DNA of 64,000 nt from CAWIUB01 sp963839175. Its GTDB lineage: Bacteria > Actinomycetota > Actinomycetes > Mycobacteriales > Jatrophihabitantaceae. Positions 51,691-61,646 of the stretch are shown here, piece by piece (positions within the stretch are counted from its first letter, which is position 1; each line of letters begins with the position of its first letter). The stretch is from assembly GCA_963839175.1 (NCBI GenBank), contig CAWIUB010000039.1:62001-126000 (forward strand). The letters are read 5' to 3'. The notes below the pieces were generated by a model. It did no database searches, had not been told where the DNA came from, and was given only the letters and a program-made list of their open reading frames with translations. Position numbers and translations under genes: made by a program.

Positions 51691-52897
51691 CAGCAGCGTG
51701 GCTCGGCGCGGCAGCGCCTCCGTCCAGGCTGAGGTTTCGGCCGCTGGCCGGGTCGAAGACGTGGATCTTCCGCACGTCGGCCCACAACTCCGCCTCCTGG
51801 CCTTCGCGCACGTTTGTCGCCGCATCGAGCCGGGCCACCACCTCGTCCACGCTCGCCCCGGTATCGGCTGCGCCCGAGTCCCGCGCCAGTTCCTCCAGTT
51901 CGGCGGTGGAGACGTGCTCGCTCTCCTTGGTGAAGTGCACGAATACGTCCGAGCCCATCGACTCCAGGACGTCGATCGTGGCGCGGAAGGCGATGCCGTT
52001 TCCTCTTGCATCTGCGGGAACGAGCGAGGCGTCCTCGAAGCTCTCCGGCCTGAGGCCCAGCAGTACGGTGCGGCCTACGTTGGCGCTCTCGAGCGTGCGG
52101 CGGAGTTGATCGCCGAGCGGGACGTCGCCGAGCTTCGTGCGCAGCACGCCTTGCTCCATCGTGCCCGGCATGAAATTCATGGCGGGCGAGCCGATGAAGC
52201 CGGCGACGAACAGGTTCGCCGGACTGGCATATAGCTCCTGCGGGGCACCGACCTGCTGCAGCTTGCCGCCGCGCATCACGGCCACCCGGTCGCCGAGCGT
52301 CATCGCCTCGGTCTGGTCGTGGGTGACGTAGACGGTCGTCGTGCCGAGCCGCCGCTGCAGGCGGGACACCTGGGTGCGCATCTGCACCCGTAGCTTGGCA
52401 TCGAGGTTGGACAGCGGCTCGTCCATCAGGAAGGCGGATGGATCGCGCACGATCGCCCGGCCCATCGCGACCCGCTGGCGCTGCCCGCCGGAAAGGTTGG
52501 CCGGCTTTCGATCCAGATGCGGCTCGAGCTCGAGCACGCGTGCCGCCTCGTTCACCTTTTCGTCGATGACCGAATGCGGCGTCTTTGCCAGCTTCAACGC
52601 GAACGCCATGTTCTCGCGCACCGTCATGTGTGGGTAGAGCGCATAGCTCTGGAACACCATGGCGATGTCGCGATCCTTCGGCGCCTTGTTGTTGACGACC
52701 TGACCGCCGATGCGCAGCTCACCCTCGGAGATGTCTTCGAGGCCCGCGATCATGTTCAACGTCGTCGACTTCCCGCAACCCGACGGCCCTACCAAGATCA
52801 CGAACTCGCCGTCGGCGATGTCAAGGCTGACCTTGTCGACCGCCAGCGCCCCATCAGGGAAGCGCTTGGTGATCTCGTCCAGGATTATCTCAGCCAC
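51683..52897 (-). CDS. sugC: ABC importer ATPase (SugC/MsmK-like)
   Basis: A 404-residue sugar-importer ATPase. Walker A is GPSGCGKSTT, the signature LSGGQRQRVAMGRA, Walker B AFLMDEPLSN and the switch VTHDQTEAM; the C-terminal OB-type regulatory domain follows GFIGSPAMNFMP. The sequence is close to M. tuberculosis SugC, although MsmK-type ATPases serving several importers look similar. GTG 52897 has AAGGAG six bases upstream. As the only importer ATPase in the window it may also drive the AglEFG-like permeases. Confidence 0.9.
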   Translation of the reverse strand: MAEIILDEITKRFPDGALAVDKVSLDIADGEFVILVGPSGCGKSTTLNMIAGLEDISEGELRIGGQVVNNKAPKDRDIAMVFQSYALYPHMTVRENMAFALKLAKTPHSVIDEKVNEAARVLELEPHLDRKPANLSGGQRQRVAMGRAIVRDPSAFLMDEPLSNLDAKLRVQMRTQVSRLQRRLGTTTVYVTHDQTEAMTLGDRVAVMRGGKLQQVGAPQELYASPANLFVAGFIGSPAMNFMPGTMEQGVLRTKLGDVPLGDQLRRTLESANVGRTVLLGLRPESFEDASLVPADARGNGIAFRATIDVLESMGSDVFVHFTKESEHVSTAELEELARDSGAADTGASVDEVVARLDAATNVREGQEAELWADVRKIHVFDPASGRNLSLDGGAAAPSHAAVT

Positions 52898-52907
52898 GGC
52901 CTGCTCC

Positions 52908-53738
52908 TTAACCCTTGACGGCGCCGGACGTCAGCCCGGCGACGATGCGACGCTGGAAGAACAGCACGAACAGGATGATCGGAATCGTGATGATCACTGC
53001 CGCGGCGCAGATCGAGCCGGTAGGTGCCGTGAACTGCGAGCTGCCGGTGAAGAACCCGATCGCCGCCGGCACCGTTCGCGCCCTGGTCGTCGACGTGAGC
53101 GAGATCGCGAACAGGAAGTCGTTCCAGCAGTAGATGAAGATGAGGATCGCGGTGGTGAACATGCCCGGCGCGGCGAGCGGCGCGATGACCCGGGTGAACG
53201 CCTGGAACGGCGTCGCCCCGTCCATCTTGGCGGCTTTCTCCAGCTCCCACGGGATCTCGCGGAAGAATGCCGAGAGGGTGTAGATGCCCAGCGGCAGGCC
53301 GAACGCGACGTACGGGATGATCAATGCGGGCCAAGTGTCGAACAGGCCGAGCGCCCGCTCGATGTTGAACAGCGGTGTCACCAAAGAGATCGCCGGGAAC
53401 ATCGCGATCAGCAGCGACATGCCGATGAGCACCCGCTTACCGGGGAAGGCCAGTCGGGCTACCGCGTAAGCCGCCATCGAAGCCAGCACGACGGCGATGA
53501 AAGTCGAGATCAAGGCGATGCCGATCGAGTTGATCAGCACCCGGGTGAACTCCGACGTCTTGAAGATGCCGCGGTAGTTCTCCCACGTCCACTTCTTCGG
53601 CCAGAACGTCGCATCGGTGATGGTGGACGGATCCTTGAAGGACAACGAGACGATCCACAGCACCGGAATGATCGCCAGCGCGATGGCGAAGACGTTGGCG
53701 GTACCCCAACCGGTCCGTTGCTTGGCGGTGGCAGGCAT
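52908..53738 (-). CDS. sugB: Trehalose importer permease (SugB-like)
   Basis: A 276-residue MalG-type permease with six helices. The EAA loop is LEKAAKMDGATPFQAFTRV, and it ends RRIVAGLTSGAVKG. ATG 53738 (MPATAKQRTGWG) is chosen; the longer frame overlaps sugA. The gap to sugA is 7 nt. Confidence 0.87.
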   Translation of the reverse strand: MPATAKQRTGWGTANVFAIALAIIPVLWIVSLSFKDPSTITDATFWPKKWTWENYRGIFKTSEFTRVLINSIGIALISTFIAVVLASMAAYAVARLAFPGKRVLIGMSLLIAMFPAISLVTPLFNIERALGLFDTWPALIIPYVAFGLPLGIYTLSAFFREIPWELEKAAKMDGATPFQAFTRVIAPLAAPGMFTTAILIFIYCWNDFLFAISLTSTTRARTVPAAIGFFTGSSQFTAPTGSICAAAVIITIPIILFVLFFQRRIVAGLTSGAVKG

Positions 53739-53745
53739 CAGCGCC

Positions 53746-54684
<939 letters not shown>

Positions 54685-54733
54685 CGCCCTCCACCTTCCC
54701 GCGCTATTGCAGCGGACTGAGCTCCACGCGTGG

Positions 54734-56059
54734 TCACGGGATCAGCCCCTTGGAGTTCAGCGCATCCTTGAGCTGGCTGGTCATCTTCTTCTCCGTGCTC
54801 GCCGGATTGATCCCCTTGGGTGGCGACACCGCGTGCGAGATGACGATCGAAATGTTTTGGTAGGCGGGGGTCTTGGGCCGCACGCTCGCGTTCTCCAGAG
54901 AGGTGCGGACATCGGCTCTGAATGGGTAGTCGGCCTGCAGCGACGGATCGTCATAGAGATCGGCGATCGTCGGTGGCAGGCCGCCGGTGATGGCGTTCAC
55001 CTTCTGGTTGTCGCGGCCGCGCAAGCACAGGGCCGCCTCGAAGGCAAGGTCCGGGTGCTTGGAGTATCTGCTGATCGCGAGGTCGATGCCGCCGATCGTC
55101 ACGTGGCTCGGCTCGTCGGCCTTGACGCGCGGGTAGAGGGCCCACTTGAAGTTCTTGAACAGGTCCGGCTTGTTCGTCTTCATCGACGGGTAGACGAACG
55201 GGTAGTTGAGCTCGAAGGCAGCTGTACCGCTCTCCATGGCGAGCCGGTTGGCGTCCTCCATCTGCACGGGCAGCGACGGGTCGGCCGCCACCGAGGTGGC
55301 CAATGTGTGCATGATCGTCAGGGCGTCGGTCGCCGGCGGGCCCATCGATACCTGGGTCGCGTCCTCGTTCAGCACGCTGCCACCCGCACTCGCTAGCATG
55401 GTGTTGAACCACACCACGACGCCTTCGTACTGCGCGCCCTGGATCTCGATCAGGTGCGGCTTGCCTTCTTTCGCCAGCTGGATCGAGTCGTTGATCATCT
55501 CGTCCCAAGTCTGCGGAGCCGTCGGGACGAGATCTGAGCGGTACCACAGCAGTTGGGTATTGGTGTTATAGGGAACGGCGTAGAGCTTGCCCTTCCAGGT
55601 GGCCGTCTCCAGCGGCACCTTCAACGTTCCCTCGGTGGCCTTGTCCTTGTTCGCGCCGGTCCACTCCAGGATCCAGCCGGCCTCGGCGAACTCGGCCTCC
55701 CAGGTCACGTCCAGCCCGAGGATGTCCATGGCGCTGTCGCGAGCGGCCGAACGGCGAACCATCTGCTGGCGTTGCCCGTCAGCGTCGTTGGGCAGTTTGT
55801 TGTACTTGATGACGTAGCGCCCGCCGCTCTGCTGGCTGCACTTGTCGACCCCTTGCTGGATCGCCCCGGAGTTGTCCGGGAAGTTGTAGAAGTTCAGCGT
55901 GGCCCGGCCGCCGCTGCCGCCGCTGCTCCCGCACGCGGCGAGCGCCGACGCCGCCATGAGCACGCTGATCAGGACGGCGAAGAAGCGGCGGACGCGAGAC
56001 CGAGATCGGCGGAGCTTCTCAGACCTGATTCGGCGAGCCGGCGGCCGATCGATACGCAC
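54734..56059 (-). CDS. lpqY: Trehalose-binding lipoprotein (LpqY-like)
   Basis: A 441-residue binding protein. The signal peptide ends ASALAACGSS (lipobox Cys) and its RVRRFF stretch could allow Tat export. Segments shared with mycobacterial LpqY include LDVTWEAEFAEAGW, NTNTQLLWYRSDLV, VVWFNTMLASAGGSVL and VTIGGIDLAI; the Asp, Asn and Arg (SVRPKTPAYQ) used for trehalose are kept, while the Trp of NWPF is Tyr (ELNYPFVYPS). Trehalose uptake is the likely role, although another disaccharide cannot be excluded. GTG start at 56059. Confidence 0.85.
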   Translation of the reverse strand: MRIDRPPARRIRSEKLRRSRSRVRRFFAVLISVLMAASALAACGSSGGSGGRATLNFYNFPDNSGAIQQGVDKCSQQSGGRYVIKYNKLPNDADGQRQQMVRRSAARDSAMDILGLDVTWEAEFAEAGWILEWTGANKDKATEGTLKVPLETATWKGKLYAVPYNTNTQLLWYRSDLVPTAPQTWDEMINDSIQLAKEGKPHLIEIQGAQYEGVVVWFNTMLASAGGSVLNEDATQVSMGPPATDALTIMHTLATSVAADPSLPVQMEDANRLAMESGTAAFELNYPFVYPSMKTNKPDLFKNFKWALYPRVKADEPSHVTIGGIDLAISRYSKHPDLAFEAALCLRGRDNQKVNAITGGLPPTIADLYDDPSLQADYPFRADVRTSLENASVRPKTPAYQNISIVISHAVSPPKGINPASTEKKMTSQLKDALNSKGLIP

Positions 56060-56146
56060 GGTCCGTTCTCCCCTCGCTCATAGGAGCGCGGGTCAGTCGC
56101 GTGTTCGGCCGGCTTCGCCACGCCTCTGCTTGCGAATCTTGATCAG

Positions 56147-56176
56147 ACGTTACGCGCGGATCGACGAATGCCGCAA
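56147..56176 (-). promoter_or_regulatory. Candidate promoter of lpqY-sugABC
   Basis: On the minus strand TTGCGG (56176-56171), 18 bases, then TAACGT (56152-56147), about 88 bases upstream of the lpqY start. A TTGATCA dyad (56139-56145) sits at the expected start of transcription and CAATCAAGTTG lies upstream. Pattern-based only. Confidence 0.45.
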
Positions 56177-56209
56177 TCCCTCGCGGGGCCAGCTGCAATC
56201 AAGTTGTGA

Positions 56210-58042
56210 TCAGTCCTGGCCGGGCGTGGTCTTGGCGATCTGCATGAGGAACTCAAGGTTGGTACGCGTCTTCTTCAGCCGGTCGAGCAGCAGGTCGATC
56301 GCCTGCTGGGGCTCCAGGGCGTGCAGCACGCGGCGGAGCTTGATCGTGACGGCGAGCTCGTCCGGGCTGAGCAGCAGCTCTTCCTTGCGCGTCGAGGACT
56401 GGTCGACGTCGACTGCAGGGAACACGCGCTTGTCGGCGATCTTGCGGTCCAGGCGCAGCTCGGCGTTGCCGGTGCCCTTGAACTCCTCGAAGATCACCGT
56501 GTCACCAGCGGAGCCCGTCTCGACCAGCGCGGTGGCCAGGATCGTGAGCGAGCCGCCGTTCTCGATGTTGCGCGCGGCGCCCAGGAATCGCTTCGGCGGG
56601 TACAGCGCCGTCGAGTCGACACCGCCGGACAGGATCCTGCCGCTGGCCGGCGCGGCCAGGTTGTAGGCGCGGCCGAGCCGGGTGATCGAGTCGAGCAGCA
56701 CGACCACGTCGTGACCCAGCTCGACGAGGCGCTTCGCGCGCTCGGTGGCGAGCTCGGCGACCATGGTGTGGTCCTGCGGGCGGCGGTCGAACGTCGAGGC
56801 GATCACCTCGCCCTTGACGGACCGCTGCATGTCGGTAACCTCCTCCGGCCGCTCGTCGACGAGGACGACCATGAGGTGGCATTCCGGGTTATTCGTGGCA
56901 ATCGCATTGGCGATCGCTTGCAGCACCATCGTCTTGCCAGCCTTCGGCGGTGAGACGATCAACGCCCGCTGGCCCTTGCCGATCGGCATCACCAGGTCGA
57001 TGACGCGAGTGGTGAAGATGTGCGGCTCGGTCTCGAGACGCAGCCGCTCCTGCGGATACAGCGGAGTGAGCTTGGTGAACTCGACGCGGTCTCTCGACTG
57101 TTCGGGGTCGCGTCCGTTGACCGTGTCCAGGCGCACCAGCGGGTTGTACTTCTCCCGTCGCTCACCGTCGCGTGGCTGGCGGATCGCCCCGGTGACCGCG
57201 TCGCCACGGCGCAGCCCGAACTTGCGGGCAAAGCTGTTCGCCACATAGACGTCGTCGGGGCTCGCGAAATAGCCCCCGGTACGGACGAACCAGGTGTTCT
57301 TGTCTTCGACCGAGTCGAGGATGCCCGCGACGGGGATGAGCACGTCGTCTTCGGCGACGATCGGTTCGGCGTCGTTGCCGCTCGCACCGGGACCCTGGCC
57401 GATCCGGTCGCGATTACGGCCGCGGCGGTCGCGGTAACGGCGGCCGCGACGGCGCCCACCCTCGAAGTCGTCGTCGCGCTCGCCCGACTGGCTGCCCTGC
57501 TGTGCGGTGACGTTCTGGTTGGCTGGCCGCGGGCCGCCCTGGGCACTCTGGCCGCCCTGGCCGCCCTGGCCGCCTTGGCCGTTTTGCGCCGGTCGGCTCT
57601 GGCCGGGTTCGCGCTGGGGGGGTCGATCGGTGCGCGTGGTCTGGTTCGGCGGCTCCACCGCGGTGACCGGCCGGGTCTCGCCGGACCCGGTCGACACGGA
57701 GGCGCTGCCCGCCGGCTGGCTGGCGCCGCGGCGCTCCCGCCGGGTGGGCTGCGCATCGTCAGCCGCGACTCGGCCGTTGGGCTCTGCCTCGATCGGCGTT
57801 GAGGGCGCCGTCGGCTGGCCGGCACGGGTGGCCTGAATGGCGGCGATGAGTTCGCCCTTGCGCAGCTTGGCCGGGTTGATGCCGAGGCTGGTCGCCAGGC
57901 CCTGCAGCTCGGGGAGAAGCATGGACGACAGCGAGCCGGTCTTCCGCCTGGGGGCCGCGCGAACGGAGGTGGCGGTGTCGTTGGTCTGCGTAGGGTCGAC
58001 GGCGTCTACCGCGAGCAGCGTCGGCTCTTGGATGTCTGTCAC
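56210..58042 (-). CDS. rho: Transcription termination factor Rho
   Basis: A 610-residue Rho, well above the 420 of E. coli because of an actinobacterial insertion (about residues 80-215) rich in Gln, Gly and Arg (GGRRRGRRYRDRRGRNRDR at its end) that adds RNA contacts. The RNA-binding fold starts near AGILDSVEDKNTWFVRTGGY. Walker A is VSPPKAGKTMVLQ, Walker B VVVLLDSITRLGR. The GTG start (58042) is in a poor ribosome-binding context. The first gene after it in mycobacteria is rpmE; here the lpqY-sug block intervenes. Confidence 0.96.
   Translation of the reverse strand: MTDIQEPTLLAVDAVDPTQTNDTATSVRAAPRRKTGSLSSMLLPELQGLATSLGINPAKLRKGELIAAIQATRAGQPTAPSTPIEAEPNGRVAADDAQPTRRERRGASQPAGSASVSTGSGETRPVTAVEPPNQTTRTDRPPQREPGQSRPAQNGQGGQGGQGGQSAQGGPRPANQNVTAQQGSQSGERDDDFEGGRRRGRRYRDRRGRNRDRIGQGPGASGNDAEPIVAEDDVLIPVAGILDSVEDKNTWFVRTGGYFASPDDVYVANSFARKFGLRRGDAVTGAIRQPRDGERREKYNPLVRLDTVNGRDPEQSRDRVEFTKLTPLYPQERLRLETEPHIFTTRVIDLVMPIGKGQRALIVSPPKAGKTMVLQAIANAIATNNPECHLMVVLVDERPEEVTDMQRSVKGEVIASTFDRRPQDHTMVAELATERAKRLVELGHDVVVLLDSITRLGRAYNLAAPASGRILSGGVDSTALYPPKRFLGAARNIENGGSLTILATALVETGSAGDTVIFEEFKGTGNAELRLDRKIADKRVFPAVDVDQSSTRKEELLLSPDELAVTIKLRRVLHALEPQQAIDLLLDRLKKTRTNLEFLMQIAKTTPGQD
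57548..57583. repeat. 9-bp tandem repeats inside rho
   Basis: CTGGCCGCC three times, then TTGGCCGTT. On the coding strand this reads Gly-Gly-Gln repeats in the disordered insertion. The number of units may vary between strains by slippage without shifting frame. Confidence 0.7.
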
Positions 58043-58311
58043 TGTGATGTCGGATCCTTCCGAGGGGGGTCGCGCTCAGCGCTGATAGCACACGCGTCGC
58101 GACCTTTGGTGCACTCCGGGCGCGTCATGCGCCCGGCTGATCGTGAATCTGTGATGAGCCAGTCCGTCGGCCGACTTCTCGCGCGGCTGTGTGCTCGCGG
58201 AGGTTCGATGACACTGGCGACATCTGGCGCCGAGGACTGACGGCTACGAGCCTAGACGCTCGCTCACATCGTAGCAACACGGATAGCCGCGCGCGTGTTC
58301 CCGCATGGCAC
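58043..58311. promoter_or_regulatory. rho leader with hairpin
   Basis: This 269-bp thrB-rho spacer holds no gene. A perfect 8-bp stem, CCGGGCGC (58116-58123) and GCGCCCGG (58129-58136) with a 5-base loop, lies 74 bases upstream of the rho GTG. A long leader fits autoregulated rho, as known in E. coli, but that is inference. Confidence 0.45.
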
Positions 58312-59259
58312 TCACCTCACCGGCTGGACCAGGTGGGCGCCCGCGAGGTCGACCTGGAGCTGCTCACTGCGCCAGCCGTCCGGGGCGAGGGCCACCGCGC
58401 CGCCGACCTCACGCGGTGTCCGCGCGAGCGCGAGCACTGCCGGCCCGGCGCCGGAGACCACCGCCGGAATCGCCTCGGCCCGCAGCTGCGCGACCAGCTG
58501 TGCGGTCTGCGGCATCGCGGTTGCGCGGTAGGGCTGGTGCAGCAGATCGTCGGTGGCCGCCAGCAATGCGTCCGGCGCGCCGGTCAGCGCAGCCACCAGC
58601 AGGGCCGCACGGGACGTGTTGAACACGGCGTCGGTGTGGCTCACCCGCCCGGGTAGCCGGTCGCGGGCAGAGACGGTCGACGCGCCCAAAGGCGGGATGA
58701 GCAGCACGGGCCGAATCGACGGGTCGCATTCAACGCGGACCGCAGCCGCACCCCGATCCCCCGTCCAGGCCACCGTGAACCCACCCAGCAGACACGCCGC
58801 GACATTGTCGGGATGCCCCTCCAGCTCGCTCGCCAGCGCGAGCGCCTCGGCGTCAGGCAGGGCACGCTCCCCGCCGAGCACTAGCGCGCGGGCAAGCAGC
58901 ACGCCCGCGACGATCGCGGCCGCGGAGGAGCCGAGTCCGCGCTCGTGTGGAATGCGGTTGGCCGCGGCGATTTCGATGCCGCGCGGCTGACCTCCGAGTC
59001 GGTCGAACGTCGTACGCATCGCACGCACGACCAGGTGCGACTCGCCCCTTGGCACCTCGCCGGCGCCTTCGCCGGCCACGTCGACGAGCACTCCGTCGTC
59101 GCCGATTCTCGCGACGACCTCGTCGTGCAACGTGAGGGCGAGACCGAGCGTGTCGTAACCCGGGCCGAGGTTGGCGCTGGTGGCCGGGACCCGGACGTGG
59201 ACCTGGCCGCCGCGAAAAGCGGGCCGACTGACCGCGGGAGCCGCACGGCTCGCTCCCAC
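58312..59259 (-). CDS. thrB: Homoserine kinase
   Basis: A 315-residue GHMP kinase phosphorylating homoserine. The N-terminal SANLGPGYDTLGLALTLHD and the ATP loop PHERGLGSSAAAIVAG are diagnostic. GTG 59259 lies one base after the thrC stop and gives the expected length; the upstream in-frame reading would overlap thrC. It is the last gene of hom-thrC-thrB. Confidence 0.95.
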   Translation of the reverse strand: MGASRAAPAVSRPAFRGGQVHVRVPATSANLGPGYDTLGLALTLHDEVVARIGDDGVLVDVAGEGAGEVPRGESHLVVRAMRTTFDRLGGQPRGIEIAAANRIPHERGLGSSAAAIVAGVLLARALVLGGERALPDAEALALASELEGHPDNVAACLLGGFTVAWTGDRGAAAVRVECDPSIRPVLLIPPLGASTVSARDRLPGRVSHTDAVFNTSRAALLVAALTGAPDALLAATDDLLHQPYRATAMPQTAQLVAQLRAEAIPAVVSGAGPAVLALARTPREVGGAVALAPDGWRSEQLQVDLAGAHLVQPVR

Positions 59260-59260
59260 G

Positions 59261-60355
59261 TCAAGCCAGCCCGAGTTGGACGGCTGCGGCATGGCCGTCG
59301 ACGGGCACGGTGACCGGTTTCGGCGCAGCGGAGATCGCCCATTCCGGGTCCTTGAGGCCGTTGCCGGTGAGCGTGCAGACCACCGTGGACCCGGGTGGGA
59401 TACGCCCATCGGTCACCGTCATCAGCAGGCCCGCGACGCTGGCCGCGGACGCCGGCTCGACGAACACGGCTTCGCTGCGGGCGAGCAGCCGGTAGGCCTC
59501 GAGGATCTGCTTGTCGGTCACCGCGTCGATCACACCGCCCGACTCGTCGCGGGCCTGTTCGGCGGCATGCCACGACGCCGGGTTGCCGATGCGGATCGCG
59601 GTCGCGATCGTCATCGGGTGCGACACGGGTGCCCCGATAACGATCGGCGCGGCGCCCGCGGCCTGGAATCCGAACATCCGCGGCGCCGCGTCCACGACGC
59701 CGTCGCGGACGTACTCGCGATAGCCGCTCCAGTACGCCGTGATGTTGCCCGCGTTGCCAACTGGTATGCAGTGGACGTCGGGGCAGCGGCCAAGTGCGTC
59801 GCAGATCTCGAACGCCGCGGTTTTCTGGCCCTCGATCCGATCCGGGTTCACGGAGTTCACCAGCGCCACCGGATAGGCGACGGCGAGCTTACGGGCAAGC
59901 TCCAGGCAGTCGTCGAAGTTGCCGTCAACCTGCAGCAGCCGAGCTCCATGAACCAGCGCCTGAGCCATCTTGCCGAGCGCGATCTTGCCCTGCGGGACGA
60001 GCACGGCGCAGGTCATCCCGGCGCGTACCGCGTACGCCGCCGCGCTCGCCGATGTGTTGCCCGTCGAGGCGCAGATGACCGCCTTGGCACCGGCCTCGGC
60101 GGCCTTGGAGATCGCCATCGTCATGCCACGGTCCTTGAACGAGCCGGTGGGATTGCCCCCCTCGACCTTGAGGTACACGCTGCAGGCCGTTCGCTCAGAC
60201 AGCACCTGGGCCCGGACGAGTGGCGTGCCGCCCTCGAACAGCGTCACCACGGGTGTGTCGTCGGTAACCGGCAGCCGGTCGCGGTAGCGCTCGATCACGC
60301 CCGGCCAGAGTCCGGCGGCTTGGCGGCTCTTGGCGTCGGTCAGGTCGGACGTCAT
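59261..60355 (-). CDS. thrC: Threonine synthase
   Basis: A 364-residue PLP enzyme converting O-phosphohomoserine to threonine. The PLP Lys is in NPTGSFKDRGMTMA, and the phosphate loop is VGNAGNITAYW. ATG 60355 is one base after the hom stop. Short single-domain actinobacterial form. Confidence 0.96.
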   Translation of the reverse strand: MTSDLTDAKSRQAAGLWPGVIERYRDRLPVTDDTPVVTLFEGGTPLVRAQVLSERTACSVYLKVEGGNPTGSFKDRGMTMAISKAAEAGAKAVICASTGNTSASAAAYAVRAGMTCAVLVPQGKIALGKMAQALVHGARLLQVDGNFDDCLELARKLAVAYPVALVNSVNPDRIEGQKTAAFEICDALGRCPDVHCIPVGNAGNITAYWSGYREYVRDGVVDAAPRMFGFQAAGAAPIVIGAPVSHPMTIATAIRIGNPASWHAAEQARDESGGVIDAVTDKQILEAYRLLARSEAVFVEPASAASVAGLLMTVTDGRIPPGSTVVCTLTGNGLKDPEWAISAAPKPVTVPVDGHAAAVQLGLA

Positions 60356-60356
60356 G

Positions 60357-61646
60357 TCAGTCCGCCGGCATGCCCTCGACGCGCATCACACTCGCCTCGC
60401 GCCGGACGAACTCCCGGCGGGCCAGGTGATCGACCGTCTTGGCCAACGCCGCATCCGGTGCGCTGTGCGTGACGAGCACCAGGGTGGCCGCGTCACCACG
60501 GCCCTCCTGACGCACGGTCTGGATGCTGATGCCCTGATCGGCGAACGCACCGGCGACCGTGGCGAGCACACCCGGCCGATCGGCGACGTCGAGCGCCACG
60601 TGGTAGCGGGTGTGGACGTCGCCCATCGGCAGCACCCGCAGCGACGCGTACGCGCTCTCGCCAGGCCCGCGGCGCCCGGTACGCCGGTTGCGGGCTACCG
60701 CCACGACGTCGCCCAACACGGCGCTGGCCGTGGGGGCTCCCCCCGCGCCTCGCCCGTAGAACATCAGGGAGCCTGCGGCGTCCGCCTCGACGAACACGGC
60801 GTTGAACGCGTCGCCCACCCCGGCCAGCGGGTGGCGGCGCGGAATCATCGCGGGGTAAACCCGGACCGAGACGGTCTCGCCGGCGCGCTCGCAGATGGCC
60901 AGGGGCTTGATCGTGCAGTCCATCGCCGTGGCACTGGCCATGTCGGCGGCGGTGACCTCGCCGATGCCTTCGCGGTAGACGTCGGCGGCGGTCACCCTGG
61001 TGTGGAAGGCCAGCCCGGCAAGGATCGCCGCCTTGGCCGCGGCGTCGAAGCCGTCGACGTCCGCGGTCGGGTCGGCCTCGGCATACCCGAGAGTGGTCGC
61101 TTCGGACAGCGCCTCGTCGAAGCCCGCACCGGTCGCGTCCATCCGGGACAGAATGAAGTTCGTGGTGCCGTTGACGATGCCCATGACGCGGGTGATCCGG
61201 TCACCCGCAAGGGATTCCCGCAGCGGGCGCAGCAGCGGGATTGCGCCCCCCACGGCCGCCTCGTAGTAGAGGTCCACCCCGGCGGCGGCCGCGGCGTCGT
61301 GGAGGGTGGCGCCGTCCTCGGACAGCAGCGCCTTGTTGGCGCTGACGACACTCTTGCCGCTCGCGAGGGCAGACAGCAGGAGCGAACGGGCCGGTTCGAT
61401 ACCGCCGATCACCTCGACGACCAGGTCGACGTCGTCGCGGGCGACCAGTCCGGCGGCATCCCCGGTGAGCAGGCGTTGCGGGATCTGCGGGTGGCGGTTG
61501 GGACGGCGCACCGCGATCCCGGCGATCTCCAACGGCGCCCCTACCCGGGCGGCGAGATCACCGGCCTGCTCCCCCATCAGCCGGGCCACCTGGCTGCCCA
61601 CGACGCCACAGCCGAGCAGCGCCACGCGCACGGGTTCAGCGCTCAC
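60357..61646 (-). CDS. hom: Homoserine dehydrogenase
   Basis: A 429-residue NAD(P) enzyme reducing aspartate semialdehyde. The nucleotide motif is VALLGCGVVGSQV; the catalytic core includes GIVNGTTNFIL and ADPTADVDGFDAAAK. A C-terminal ACT domain (from about residue 350, VADRPGVLATVAGAFADQG) suggests threonine feedback. The GTG start overlaps the lysA stop (GTGA). Confidence 0.96.
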   Translation of the reverse strand: MSAEPVRVALLGCGVVGSQVARLMGEQAGDLAARVGAPLEIAGIAVRRPNRHPQIPQRLLTGDAAGLVARDDVDLVVEVIGGIEPARSLLLSALASGKSVVSANKALLSEDGATLHDAAAAAGVDLYYEAAVGGAIPLLRPLRESLAGDRITRVMGIVNGTTNFILSRMDATGAGFDEALSEATTLGYAEADPTADVDGFDAAAKAAILAGLAFHTRVTAADVYREGIGEVTAADMASATAMDCTIKPLAICERAGETVSVRVYPAMIPRRHPLAGVGDAFNAVFVEADAAGSLMFYGRGAGGAPTASAVLGDVVAVARNRRTGRRGPGESAYASLRVLPMGDVHTRYHVALDVADRPGVLATVAGAFADQGISIQTVRQEGRGDAATLVLVTHSAPDAALAKTVDHLARREFVRREASVMRVEGMPAD

